Positions 8,507 to 20,353 of a DNA stretch of 64,000 nucleotides are shown piece by piece (positions within the stretch are counted from its first letter, which is position 1; the number at the start of each line of letters is the position of its first letter). The notes under the pieces are model-generated. The model did no database searches. It saw only the letters and a list, made by a program, of their open reading frames with translations, and was not told where the DNA came from. The translations under genes and the position numbers were made by a program. Source of the DNA: Cupriavidus agavae (GTDB lineage Bacteria; Pseudomonadota; Gammaproteobacteria; Burkholderiales; Burkholderiaceae); contig NZ_SGXM01000005.1 in NCBI RefSeq assembly GCF_004217045.1, forward strand, positions 124,001-188,000, read 5' to 3'.

Positions 8507-10276
8507 TCAGTCGGCGGTCTCTGGCCGGCCCGCCTGGCTTTCGCTGGCCGGGTGCGCGGGATAGCAGGCCAGTAGCGCGCTGACCACACCGTTGGTCCAG
8601 CCGAAGCCGTCCTGGAGCGGATATTCGCCGCCGCTGCCGCCTTCGGCGCTGCCCGGATGCCGCCGCACGAGCCGGTATTTCTCCACGAGCTTGTATTCGC
8701 GCGCATAGAGATTCGAGACGGTGCAGAGCCACCGGTGGGCGATGTCGTCGGCCAGGGCGGTGGCGCCGTAGCGGCGCAGGCCCGCGATGCCTACCCACTG
8801 CAGCGGGGCCCAGCCGTTGGGGCGGTCCCATTGCTCGGCCGAGCGGATCTCGGTGGTGGCCAGGCCGCCTTCCTCCAGCAGCCGGGATGCCACCGTGGCG
8901 GCCACGGCGTCGGCCTGCCCGGCGGTGGCCATGCCCACGAAGAGCGGCATCAGCGTGGCCGCGCTCAGGTTCGGGCGCCGGGTGCCACGGCACCAGTCGA
9001 CATCGAGGAACGCCCCGGCGCCGGCGTCCCACATCAGCGCGCCTGTTGCCTGCTGGCGCCGCGCGGCGGCCTCCCGGTAGTGCGCGGCGTCGTCCGGTGC
9101 GCCCGCCGTATCGCATAGCGCCGCCAGATGGCATTCCGCATGCCAGAGCAGCGCATTCAGGTCGACCGGGAGGATCGACGTGGTGTGGATCGTCGACAGG
9201 TCCGGCGTGGCCGTGCCGTCGGCGGGCACCGGATCGCACCAGCGCGAACTGAAATCCCAGCCCGATTCCGCCGCGGCGCGCAGGTCGCGGAACACCAGGT
9301 GAGCCGGACGATGGCTGCGGCGCGCGGTCTCCACGTCTTCGAGATAGGCTTCCTCGCGCGGATAGGCGCGGTCATCCCAGTAGCGGTTGAGCAGCGTGCC
9401 GTCCGGCAGGCGTACCACGCGACGGTGCGCGCAACCGGGCTTCAGGTGGGCGCTGCCATCCATCCAGAAAGCGTGCTCGCGCTTGAGCTGGGGCAGATAG
9501 CGCAGGGCCGTGGCGGTGTCGCGCTGGCCGTCGCCCCCGTCTTCCAGCAGCTCGATCATCAGCGAGAAGACCGGCGGCTGCGAGCGGCTCAGGTAGTACG
9601 AGCGCGTGCCGTTGGGCACGTGGCCGTAGGTGTCCAGCAGGTAGGCGAAGTTGTCGACCATCGGCTGCAGCAGGTCGCGCCGCCCGCTGGCCGACAGGCC
9701 CAGCATCGTGAAGTACGAATCCCAGTAGTACAGCTCCCGGAAACGTCCGCCCGGCACCACATAGGGCGCGGGCAGCGGCAGCAGCGAACACATCGGCGGG
9801 TGCTCGGCGGGCTCGCGTGTCAGGACCGGCCAGAGGCCGTCGATATGTTCGCGCAGGGAATCGTCGGGGCGTGATTGGTAATGCGATGCGGGCTCGGTCT
9901 CCCGGTCGAAATGGGCCGCCACGAAGTCTTCCAGCGAGAAGCCCGGGGCGTGGCGTTCGGCGCGGTACCGGGCGAGGATGGCTTCGGGGGCGTCCAGCGG
10001 TACGCAGTCGGGAAAGGTCTTGCTGTCGGCGAACAGCCCGCCGGCCTGCACGGCGACGAACAGTTCTTCATAGCGTTCGGCCGGGGACAGCACATCCGCG
10101 GCCGCGCAGCCGGGGAGCGTGCACGGTTCGGGGCAGGGGAGATGGGTGATCCGCGGGGCGTGGGCGTGGCAGTGCCCGGGCCTGCCGGAGTGGTTCGCGG
10201 CCGGTTGCTGCAATGCCGCATCGGGTTGCGCGGGGGCGGTGCGCGTGCTGGCGTGCGGCACGGAGTTGGCTCGCAT
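8507..10276 (-). CDS. treA: trehalase (GH37)
   Basis: Alpha,alpha-trehalase hydrolyses trehalose to two glucose molecules. Both family signatures are present: PGGRFRELYYWDSYF near residue 173 and QWDRPNGWAP near residue 480, followed by the Gly-rich GSGGEYPLQDGFGW near 545. The chosen ATG at 10276 has AAAAAAGGGA upstream and gives 589 residues. The frame continues upstream into the kinase gene in another frame and is not credible there. The first about 60 residues are Ala/His/Cys-rich and do not form an obvious signal peptide, so a cytoplasmic location (TreF-like) is as likely as a periplasmic one. It follows the shikimate kinase gene on the same strand, 67 bases away. Confidence 0.92.
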   Translation of the reverse strand: MRANSVPHASTRTAPAQPDAALQQPAANHSGRPGHCHAHAPRITHLPCPEPCTLPGCAAADVLSPAERYEELFVAVQAGGLFADSKTFPDCVPLDAPEAILARYRAERHAPGFSLEDFVAAHFDRETEPASHYQSRPDDSLREHIDGLWPVLTREPAEHPPMCSLLPLPAPYVVPGGRFRELYYWDSYFTMLGLSASGRRDLLQPMVDNFAYLLDTYGHVPNGTRSYYLSRSQPPVFSLMIELLEDGGDGQRDTATALRYLPQLKREHAFWMDGSAHLKPGCAHRRVVRLPDGTLLNRYWDDRAYPREEAYLEDVETARRSHRPAHLVFRDLRAAAESGWDFSSRWCDPVPADGTATPDLSTIHTTSILPVDLNALLWHAECHLAALCDTAGAPDDAAHYREAAARRQQATGALMWDAGAGAFLDVDWCRGTRRPNLSAATLMPLFVGMATAGQADAVAATVASRLLEEGGLATTEIRSAEQWDRPNGWAPLQWVGIAGLRRYGATALADDIAHRWLCTVSNLYAREYKLVEKYRLVRRHPGSAEGGSGGEYPLQDGFGWTNGVVSALLACYPAHPASESQAGRPETAD

Positions 10277-10343
10277 GGTGTCCCTTTTTTCAGGTCTCAT
10301 GGACGGTCTGAGCCGGCGGGATGGGCCAAAGTTCCGGTCGGCG

Positions 10344-10871
10344 CTACCCCAGCCCCAGTTGCACCAGCACGCTGGCCGCAGCCTGGGCCACGCTGCCGCT
10401 GTGGGCGGGCATGATGACGTGGGCGGTCTGGCGATACAGCGGGTCGCGCTCGTTGAACAGCGCCTCCAGCCGGGCGCGGGGATTCTCCACCTGCAGCAAC
10501 GGACGGTTGCGGTTGCGCCGCGTGCGGCGCCACAGGTCCTGCACCGTGGCATCGAGATAGACCACGTGGCCGCGCGTGCGCAGCATGTCGCGGTTCTCGG
10601 GGCGCAGCACGGCGCCGCCGCCGGTGGCCAGCACGATGCCGCTGCGCCGGGTCAGGTCGTCGAGCACCCGCGTTTCGCGGCGCCGGAAGCCATCCTCGCC
10701 TTCCAGCTCGAAAATGGTCGTGATACGCACGCCGCAGCGGGCCTCGATCTCATGGTCGGTGTCGAAGAACGGCCGGCCGAGCAGGTGCGCGACCGTGCGG
10801 CCGATCGTCGTCTTGCCGGCGCCCATGAAGCCGATCAGGAAGAGGTTGCCAGAGGCGTTGTGCTGGTCCAT
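10344..10871 (-). CDS. aroK: shikimate kinase
   Basis: Phosphorylates shikimate at the 3-OH in aromatic amino-acid synthesis. The protein has 175 residues, the usual family size. The P-loop GFMGAGKT lies at residues 14-21, the shikimate-binding Asp in FFDTDHEIE near 36-38, the FRRRE substrate arginines near 62, the ATGGGAV motif near 82 and the lid RNRNRPLL near 120. In most betaproteobacteria the main aroK lies beside aroB. Here there is no aroB, and the gene sits between a pca regulator and trehalase, so this may be a second, relocated copy. It could also be a related small kinase. Confidence 0.88.
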   Translation of the reverse strand: MDQHNASGNLFLIGFMGAGKTTIGRTVAHLLGRPFFDTDHEIEARCGVRITTIFELEGEDGFRRRETRVLDDLTRRSGIVLATGGGAVLRPENRDMLRTRGHVVYLDATVQDLWRRTRRNRNRPLLQVENPRARLEALFNERDPLYRQTAHVIMPAHSGSVAQAAASVLVQLGLG

Positions 10872-10976
10872 GTCGGTGTGCCGCAGCGAGCCATGCCTGT
10901 CCTGCGCAACGTTAGCACGTTGTCCGCGCGCCCGGCGCGGCGTTTCACTGGCGGCCTGCCCCCCGGCGGCGGGGCA

Positions 10977-11921
10977 TCAGGCGGCCTGGCGTGCGGCGAT
11001 GGCGCGGATCGTGTCGACGAAGGCCTCGGCCACCGGGCCGGGCGTGCGGTCGCTCCGGCGCAGCAGGCCGATGGGCTCCTCGGTGCCGGGCGTGGCAACC
11101 GGCAGCAGCACCATCTCGCCGGCGGCCACCGCACGCCGCGTGGCGGAGAGCGGGGCGGCCCAGACGCTGTCGCTGCCCAGCGTGACCAACTGGCTCAGGT
11201 AGGCATCGGCGGTTTCCAGGCAGCCCTCGGGCAGGGCCAGTCCGTGCCGGGCCAGCAGGCTCTCGGTACTGTGGCGCGGGATCGAGCCCACGGCCAGCAC
11301 CACCATCGGCCAGCCCAGCGCGTCGCGTACCGTGGGCCGGACATGGGTGGCCAGCGGATGGCCGGCGCGCACGGCCAGCACCAGCGGCTCGGCGGCCAGC
11401 GATTCGAACCACAGCCCCTCCATGGCGGCGGGGTCGTCCATGCGGCCGATCACGATGTCGAGGACATCAGCCTTGAGCAGATCGATCAGCGTGCGGTTCA
11501 TGCCGGTCTGCACGGCCAGCGCCACGTCGGCGTGGGTGGCCCGGAAGCGGTTCACGGCATCGAGCAGCAGCGCCGGCACGATGCTCGGCAGCGCGCCCAC
11601 GCGAATACGCTCGTGGCGTGCCCCATCGGCGCCGGCCAGGCTGCCGGCCGCAGCGTCCAGGTCATCGAGGATGCGCAGCGCATGGCGCAGAAAGCGCATG
11701 CCGGCCGCGGTCAGGTCGGTGCCGGCGCGCTGGCGCACCAGCAGGCGGGTGCCGACGAGTTCCTCCAGTTCGGTCAGCGTCTTGGACACGGCCGGCTGCG
11801 TCAGCCCGAGCTGCTCCCCGGCGCGCCCCAGGTGCCGGGCCTGCGCCACTGCGACAAAGCAGTGCAGGTGCCGCAGGCGGATGCGGCTGCGGAAGGCATC
11901 GGGCAGGGCAAGGGCTTGCAT
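10977..11921 (-). CDS. pcaQ: LysR-type regulator of the pca operon (PcaQ-like)
   Basis: This 314-residue LysR-family regulator has an N-terminal winged helix (RLRHLHCFVAVAQARHLGRA, then LTQPAVSKTLTELEE, about residues 13-52) and a periplasmic-binding-protein-like effector domain. It is divergent from pcaH with a gap of about 95 bases, the classic position for PcaQ, which activates pca genes in response to carboxymuconate or carboxymuconolactone. The start at 11921 gives MQALALPDAF; a TTG two codons upstream is possible. Assignment as PcaQ rests mainly on context plus the characteristic SRIRLRHL start. Confidence 0.85.
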   Translation of the reverse strand: MQALALPDAFRSRIRLRHLHCFVAVAQARHLGRAGEQLGLTQPAVSKTLTELEELVGTRLLVRQRAGTDLTAAGMRFLRHALRILDDLDAAAGSLAGADGARHERIRVGALPSIVPALLLDAVNRFRATHADVALAVQTGMNRTLIDLLKADVLDIVIGRMDDPAAMEGLWFESLAAEPLVLAVRAGHPLATHVRPTVRDALGWPMVVLAVGSIPRHSTESLLARHGLALPEGCLETADAYLSQLVTLGSDSVWAAPLSATRRAVAAGEMVLLPVATPGTEEPIGLLRRSDRTPGPVAEAFVDTIRAIAARQAA

Positions 11922-12016
11922 AACCAAAATTCATCGTAATTTCGCCAAAACTCAATTTACATGAATTCCAGCGGTGCTTACAGTCGTCGGATTCCCCAAC
12001 ATCACGGCAGACAGCG
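11922..12016 (+). promoter_or_regulatory. pcaQ-pcaH divergent control region
   Basis: This A+T-rich 95-bp gap begins with ATAACCAAAATTCAT right at the pcaQ start, resembling the ATAACC half of the known PcaQ site. AATTCAT (11928-11934) and ATGAATT (11961-11967) form an inverted repeat 26 bases apart. This is a candidate LysR site; the match is partial. Confidence 0.4.
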
Positions 12017-12739
12017 ATGCCCCCACGCTCCGACCGCCCCGCCATGCCGGCCCAATACCGGCGCCCGTACTGGGACACCCAGCCCGAATATCTGTACCCG
12101 CCCTATGCCTCCACGCAGTTGCGCGCGCCGGCCGAGCCGCTGATTGCGCTGCCGCAATCGTTGTCGGAGGTCACCGGCCCGACGTTCGGCCCGGAATTCG
12201 TCCGCGAAGGCGACAACGACCTGACTGTCGGCAACGGCGGCACACCGCAGGGCGAGCGCATGCTCGTGACCGGCCGCGTGCTCGACGAGAACGGCCGTCC
12301 CGTGCCGCACGCACTGATCGAGATCTGGCAGGCCAACGCCGCTGGTCGCTATACCCATCCGCGCGACCAGCACGACGCGCCGCTCGACCCCCATTTCTCG
12401 GGCGAAGGCCGCACCATTACCGACGCGCACGGCAACTACCAGTTCAGGACGGTCAAGCCCGGCGCCTACCCCTGGCGCAACCACCACAACGCCTGGCGGC
12501 CCCAGCACATCCATTTCTCGCTGTTCGGCAACGCGTATGCCACGCGGCTGGTCACGCAGATGTACTTTCCGGGCGATCCGCTGCTGGCATTCGACCCCAT
12601 CTTCCAGTGCGTGCCCGACGAGAAGGCGCGCAACCGGCTGGTGGCCACGTTCGATTGGGAGACCACCGCGCCCGAGTACGCCCTGGGCTACCGTTTCGAT
12701 ATCGTGCTGCGTGGCCGCGATGCCACGCCGATGGAGTAA
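12017..12739 (+). CDS. pcaH: protocatechuate 3,4-dioxygenase beta subunit
   Basis: This is the catalytic beta chain of the Fe(III) intradiol dioxygenase that opens protocatechuate to 3-carboxy-cis,cis-muconate. The four iron ligands fall in the expected places: Tyr in AAGRYTHP near residue 111, Tyr in PGAYPWRNHHNAW near 150, and the two His of RPQHIHFS near 163 and 165. At 240 residues it is of family length. The intradiol core motif RVLDENGRPVPHALIEIWQ precedes them. The gene is first in pcaH-G-BC-pobA, and only three bases separate it from pcaG. Confidence 0.97.
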   Translation: MPPRSDRPAMPAQYRRPYWDTQPEYLYPPYASTQLRAPAEPLIALPQSLSEVTGPTFGPEFVREGDNDLTVGNGGTPQGERMLVTGRVLDENGRPVPHALIEIWQANAAGRYTHPRDQHDAPLDPHFSGEGRTITDAHGNYQFRTVKPGAYPWRNHHNAWRPQHIHFSLFGNAYATRLVTQMYFPGDPLLAFDPIFQCVPDEKARNRLVATFDWETTAPEYALGYRFDIVLRGRDATPME

Positions 12740-12742
12740 GCC

Positions 12743-13312
12743 ATGCTGTACGCCACCGCATCCCAGACCGTGGGTCCGTATCTCCATATCGGCCTGACCG
12801 GGCTGAACTGCGCGGACCTGACCGCCGGCTCGCCCGAACTGGCCGGCCAGCGCATCGTCATCGAAGGCCGCGTCACCGATGGCCGGGGCGAGCCCGTGCC
12901 CGATGGCATGCTGGAGATCTGGCAGGCCAATCCGGCCGGCCGGTACCGCCATGCCGACGATAGCCGCGAACTGCCGCTCACCGCCGGCTTTACCGGGTTT
13001 GGCCGCGTGCCAACCGGGCCCGATGGCGGATTCCGCTTCGTGACCGTGAAGCCCGGCGCCGTGCCCGGCATCGACGGACGGCCCCAGGCGCCGCATGTCA
13101 TGGTCTCGGTCTTCACGCGCGGGCTGGTCAAGCACGTGGCTACGCGGCTGTACTTCGGTGATGAAGCCAGGGCCAATGGCGCCGATACCGTGCTGGCCCT
13201 GGTGCCCGCAGCGCGGCGCGCCACGCTGGTGGCCGAGCCCGATGGCGTGGGACGCTACCGCTGGAACGTGGTCCTGCAAGGGCCGGGCGAGACGGTCTTC
13301 TTCGATATCTGA
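12743..13312 (+). CDS. pcaG: protocatechuate 3,4-dioxygenase alpha subunit
   Basis: This is the non-catalytic alpha chain paired with PcaH (189 residues, family size). It shares the intradiol fold: TVGPYLHIGL at the N-terminus, GRVTDGRGEPVPDGMLEIWQ mid-protein, then the GFGRVPTGPDGGFRFVTVKPG segment. The iron-ligand Tyr/His set of the beta chain is incomplete here, as expected. Stop and start codons of the neighbouring genes are three bases away on each side, so translation is probably coupled. Confidence 0.96.
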   Translation: MLYATASQTVGPYLHIGLTGLNCADLTAGSPELAGQRIVIEGRVTDGRGEPVPDGMLEIWQANPAGRYRHADDSRELPLTAGFTGFGRVPTGPDGGFRFVTVKPGAVPGIDGRPQAPHVMVSVFTRGLVKHVATRLYFGDEARANGADTVLALVPAARRATLVAEPDGVGRYRWNVVLQGPGETVFFDI

Positions 13313-13315
13313 ACC

Positions 13316-16410
<3,095 letters not shown>

Positions 16411-16412
16411 TC

Positions 16413-16456
16413 CATATGTCCAACATATGAGTTACGCGACTGACATATATTTTACG
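16413..16456 (+). promoter_or_regulatory. two-part operator in front of the tannase-family gene (site A)
   Basis: The palindrome CATAT-N7-ATATG (16413-16429) is followed by CATATATTTTACG (16444-16456). The distance between the starts of the two elements is 31 bases. The same pair at the same 31-base offset occurs at 20214-20257 in front of the alpha/beta-hydrolase gene. A spaced dyad plus a downstream second box fits a LysR recognition and activation site pair. Confidence 0.65.
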
Positions 16457-16528
16457 TAGCCCGGCAGCGGTGCTACCGTTTCCTCCAGCCTGTCGGCACA
16501 AGTACCGATGGCACGGAGGAGACGAGAC

Positions 16529-19210
16529 ATGACAACCGGATCGAACGACCGGCGGCAGCCCTGGCTGCTGGCCGTGGCATGCGCTGCCGCACTGCTGGCG
16601 GGCGCCTGTGGCGGGGGCGATGACGCGCCCGCCGGCACCAGCCCCGGCGCGGGCAACCCCGGCGGCGGCGCGGGCGGGACACCCGCCACGCCTGAGCCGC
16701 CCGCGCTCAGTGCGCTGGACGCATGCAATGCGCTCAAGGGCGCCAGCATCCCGGCGTCGGCACTGGCGCTGGCCTCGGGCGGCGCGACGGTCAATGCGGC
16801 CACGCTGGTCGCCGCCGACGCCAGCGGCAACACGCTTGGCGAGTACTGCCAGGTGCGCGGCGCCATCGCGCCCGTGGACGCGGCCTCGCCCAACATCAAT
16901 TTCGCGGTCAACCTGCCGACGCAGTGGAACGGCAAGGGTATCCAGTTCGGCGGCGGCGGCTTCGACGGCACGCTGATCGACGGCACCGAGACCGTGCGCT
17001 TTGCCTTGCCCGACGATCCCGCGCCGCTGGCGCGCGGCTACGCCACGTGGGGCGACGATTCGGGCCACCAGAGCAGCAGCATCACCGATGGCCGGTTCGC
17101 CACCAATGACGAGGCGCTGGTCAACTACGGCGGCGACACGCTCAAGAAAACCCATGACGTGGCCATCGCGCTGATCGCGCAGCGCTATGGCAAGGCGCTC
17201 ACGCGCGCCTACTTCCTCGGCACCTCCACGGGCGGCCGCGATGCGCTGACCTACATCCAGCGCTGGCCGGCTGACTACGACGGCGTGGTTGCCAACGAGC
17301 CGGCGCTCAACTACACCGGCACGCGGCTCTCGAACGTGGCGCTGGGGCGTGCGCTGTACCTGAACGGCGGGGCGGGCTGGCTCAACATCAACAAGACGCT
17401 GCTGGTGCAGAAGGCGGCCATGGATGCGTGCGACACGCTCGACGGCGTGGCCGACCGCGTGATCAGCAACGTGGAAGGCTGCCGCGTGGGTGCGCTTCAG
17501 GTGCTGGCAAGCCTGCGCTGCGCGGGCGGCGCCGATACGGGCGACACCTGCCTGTCGGACGCGCAGATCGCCACGGTCAAGGTCATCGAGCAGCCGCTGC
17601 AGCTTGGCTATCCGCTGGCAAATGGCGTGACCGAGGCGGGCGGCTACAACATCCTCGAAGGCGCGCTGGTGGCGGGGCCGTTCACATCGCGCGACCTCGG
17701 CACGCGGCCGGTGCCGGGCAACCCGGCCACGACCGCCGATGCCAACATGTACCTGACCGGCGACCAGTGGACGAAGTATTTCGTCACGCGCAACGCCGCG
17801 TTCGATACGCTGACCTTCGACCCGGCCAGCCCCGGCAGCTGGACGTCGCGCGTGCAGGCAGTGTCGGCGCTGACCGATGCGACGAATCCCGACCTGTCGG
17901 CGTTCCTGGGCAAGGGCGGCCGGCTGATCCTGCTGCACGGCCTGGCCGACGAGGTCATCAGCCCCAACTCGACGATTGCCTGGTACAAGGCCGTGACCGG
18001 GCGCGTGGGGCAGGCGGCTGTGGACCAGGGCATCCGTTTCTACACGGTGCCCGGCATGGGCCACGGCACGGGCAGCTTCCTGCCGGCGTGGAACTCGCTG
18101 ACGGCGCTGGAGAACTGGGTCGAACTCGGCGCCGCACCGGCCACCCGCACGGTGATGGACACCAATGCCGGCACCTACGGGCGTACCCGGCCGCTGTGCC
18201 TGTATCCGTCGTGGCCGAAGTACAAGGGCACGGGCAGCGCCGATGCCGCCATCAACTACACGTGCGAGGGCGCCTCCGGCATCGTGCAGTCGTGCCTGAA
18301 CATGCCATCGGTGGCAACCACCTGGAAGGGCGGCAATACCGATGGCGAGGAGCTGTCGGTGCGCATCGACCCCGCTACGCTGCAGTACACGGTGACGATC
18401 GATGCCAGCCTGCAGCGCGCCGCCGGTACGGTGATCCCGGGCCAGCTCGTCTCGCAGGGTGGCTGCACCTACGGCAGCAACGAGAACGGCGCGCAGTTCA
18501 CGCTGGGCGGTGGCGGGCTGCTCTCGGGCGGCGTGCGGGCGGCGTCGGGTGGCAGCTTCCGGCCGCTGCTGGCGTTCCAGAACGTCTCGGCCGACTACAC
18601 CGCCGTGGCCGATATCTACAACGTCAACGGCATCCAGACCGCGGTGGCCGATGGCTCGGTCTCTACCGTCAACGGCTCGGCGCGGCTGCGCTCTTCGGCG
18701 GCCACATGGCAGACCTGCGCGGCCAGCGCGAGCGGTGGCTACGTGGTGTACGACGCCAACTGCGCCAATACCACCAAGGGCTATATCGCGTGGAACCCGG
18801 CGCGCCAGGCGTTCGACTACTTCGTGGGCGGCACGATCGCGGCGGGTAACGGTGTCCTGAGCGGTTCGCTGATCAGCGGCATCGTCAACGGCACGCCGGT
18901 ACCGATGATCCTGACGCGGTCGGCCACGGCCTACGGCATGAACCTCTACGCGAAGCAGGCGGCGGCGGGCCTGGCGGCCGGCGCGGCGGATGGCGCGTAC
19001 CGCGTGCAGGCTACCGATGGCGCGCAGGTGGCGGCTGACCTGGCAGGCACCACGATCGTCCGCAACGGGGTGTCCGGCACACTGACGTACAACACGCCGG
19101 TGCCGGGGGTGATCGGTGCCACCGGTGGCGTGATTGCCTCGTATCTTTATGGCGGGGGGCTGCTGGTGGGGACGTCGGCGGGCAAGCTGGAACTGGGCGT
19201 GTTGCACTGA
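16529..19210 (+). CDS. tannase/feruloyl-esterase-family lipoprotein
   Basis: This 893-residue secreted esterase has a lipoprotein signal peptide with lipobox LAGAC near residue 27, followed by a Gly/Pro-rich linker. The tannase-family hydrolase core runs from about residue 65 to 590: nucleophile motif GTSTGGRD near 230, the calcium-site-like DACDTLDGVADRVI near 300, Asp in HGLADEVISP near 472, His in PGMGHGTG near 510 and the closing RPLCLYPSWPKYKG. The cysteines normally flanking the Ser and His (CS-D-HC disulfide) are replaced by Thr and Gly. An extra C-terminal domain of about 300 residues has no family I recognise. The start at 16529 follows GGAGGAG. The pob/pca genes suggest an aromatic ester substrate. 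Confidence 0.85.
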   Translation: MTTGSNDRRQPWLLAVACAAALLAGACGGGDDAPAGTSPGAGNPGGGAGGTPATPEPPALSALDACNALKGASIPASALALASGGATVNAATLVAADASGNTLGEYCQVRGAIAPVDAASPNINFAVNLPTQWNGKGIQFGGGGFDGTLIDGTETVRFALPDDPAPLARGYATWGDDSGHQSSSITDGRFATNDEALVNYGGDTLKKTHDVAIALIAQRYGKALTRAYFLGTSTGGRDALTYIQRWPADYDGVVANEPALNYTGTRLSNVALGRALYLNGGAGWLNINKTLLVQKAAMDACDTLDGVADRVISNVEGCRVGALQVLASLRCAGGADTGDTCLSDAQIATVKVIEQPLQLGYPLANGVTEAGGYNILEGALVAGPFTSRDLGTRPVPGNPATTADANMYLTGDQWTKYFVTRNAAFDTLTFDPASPGSWTSRVQAVSALTDATNPDLSAFLGKGGRLILLHGLADEVISPNSTIAWYKAVTGRVGQAAVDQGIRFYTVPGMGHGTGSFLPAWNSLTALENWVELGAAPATRTVMDTNAGTYGRTRPLCLYPSWPKYKGTGSADAAINYTCEGASGIVQSCLNMPSVATTWKGGNTDGEELSVRIDPATLQYTVTIDASLQRAAGTVIPGQLVSQGGCTYGSNENGAQFTLGGGGLLSGGVRAASGGSFRPLLAFQNVSADYTAVADIYNVNGIQTAVADGSVSTVNGSARLRSSAATWQTCAASASGGYVVYDANCANTTKGYIAWNPARQAFDYFVGGTIAAGNGVLSGSLISGIVNGTPVPMILTRSATAYGMNLYAKQAAAGLAAGAADGAYRVQATDGAQVAADLAGTTIVRNGVSGTLTYNTPVPGVIGATGGVIASYLYGGGLLVGTSAGKLELGVLH

Positions 19211-19257
19211 GCGGCGCGGGCGGGGATGCCGGTTCGTCCCCGCCCGGCGTCCGGTTC

Positions 19258-20208
19258 TCAGAGGTCTTCCGGCTCCGGCTTCTTGCGATGGCGGGTGGCG
19301 ATGCGGTGGGTGAGCGCCACGAGCGCGGCCAGCGCCGCATCGTCCTGGCTGGCGCGGTAGCCGAGCGTCAGCGGCGCGCGCAGCCGGTCGGCCTCGACCA
19401 TGCGGCAGTACGCCACGCCATGCCGGTTCAGCCCGGCCATCGAGGCAGGCACCACGCTGACGCCGGCGCCGGCCGCTACCAGGTTCAGGTTGGTCAGCAT
19501 GCGGCCGACCTCGGCCCCGATGCGCGGCGTGAAGCCGAGCGCCTCGCACTCGCGCAGCAGGTCGCCATACATGCCGGGCGCGCCCGGGCGGCGCACCAGG
19601 ATGAACGGGTCCGCCGACAGCTCGCTGAGCGAGACCGGATCGCCGGCACCCTGGCCGCGCAACGCACGCCGGCGCAGCAGCGGATGATCGAGCGGCAGCG
19701 CGATGACCATTTGCTCCTCCAGCAGCAGGTCGAAGCGCACGCCGTCAGGGTGCGAGACCGGCGCCCGCAGCAGCGCGGCGTCGAGCGAGCCGTCGGCCAG
19801 CCGTTCGATCGCCTCGGCGGCGTTGCATTCGGTCAGCGTCAGCGTGACGCGCGGAAACTGGCGGCGGCAGGCGCGCAGCACTTCGGGCGTGAGCTTGTGG
19901 GCGGCGGCGGAACTCGTGAAGCCTACCGCCAGCGCGCCTTCGTCGCCGCGTGCCATGCGCTGCATGCGGGCGCGCATCTGCTCGATGCGGGCGAACAGGT
20001 CGGTCGTGTCGGCGTGGAGCGCCACGCCGGCCGGTGTCAGCGCCACGCCACGCGGCTGGCGCTCGAACAGTGTCACGCCGAGTTCGCTTTCGAGCGCCTT
20101 CAGCTGCTGCGACAGCGGCGGTTGCTGGATGCCGAGCTGCCCGGCGGCGCGCGTGACGGAACCGGTCTCGGCCACGGCAAGGAAATAGCGCAGGTGCCTC
20201 AGTTCCAT
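19258..20208 (-). CDS. LysR-family regulator of the flanking hydrolases
   Basis: This 316-residue LysR-type activator starts MELRHLRYFLAVAETGSVTR (the 20208 ATG; an upstream in-frame start is less typical). The helix-turn-helix continues with GIQQPPLSQQLKALE and LFERQPRGVALTPAG. The effector domain fills residues 90-300. It is transcribed divergently from the alpha/beta-hydrolase gene and is convergent with the tannase-family gene. Both hydrolase promoters carry the same CATAT-N7-ATATG plus CATATATTTTACG pair, so this protein is the obvious candidate to bind them. The inducer is unknown. Confidence 0.9.
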   Translation of the reverse strand: MELRHLRYFLAVAETGSVTRAAGQLGIQQPPLSQQLKALESELGVTLFERQPRGVALTPAGVALHADTTDLFARIEQMRARMQRMARGDEGALAVGFTSSAAAHKLTPEVLRACRRQFPRVTLTLTECNAAEAIERLADGSLDAALLRAPVSHPDGVRFDLLLEEQMVIALPLDHPLLRRRALRGQGAGDPVSLSELSADPFILVRRPGAPGMYGDLLRECEALGFTPRIGAEVGRMLTNLNLVAAGAGVSVVPASMAGLNRHGVAYCRMVEADRLRAPLTLGYRASQDDAALAALVALTHRIATRHRKKPEPEDL

Positions 20209-20213
20209 GACGG

Positions 20214-20257
20214 CATATCGGACGAATATGGGAGTGGCTTCATGCATATATTTTACG
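20214..20257 (+). promoter_or_regulatory. two-part operator in the LysR/hydrolase gap (site B)
   Basis: CATAT-N7-ATATG (20214-20230) and CATATATTTTACG (20245-20257) are set 31 bases apart, start to start, exactly as in site A. The palindrome begins 6 bases from the LysR start codon, so binding would also allow autoregulation. Confidence 0.65.
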
Positions 20258-20353
20258 AGCGGGTCGCGCCGGCCTATATTGGCGTTTTGCCCGATGGCGG
20301 GGTCGTCCCTGGCCCTGCGTACACCCTGCTCTCAAGAACATAACGGAGACACC

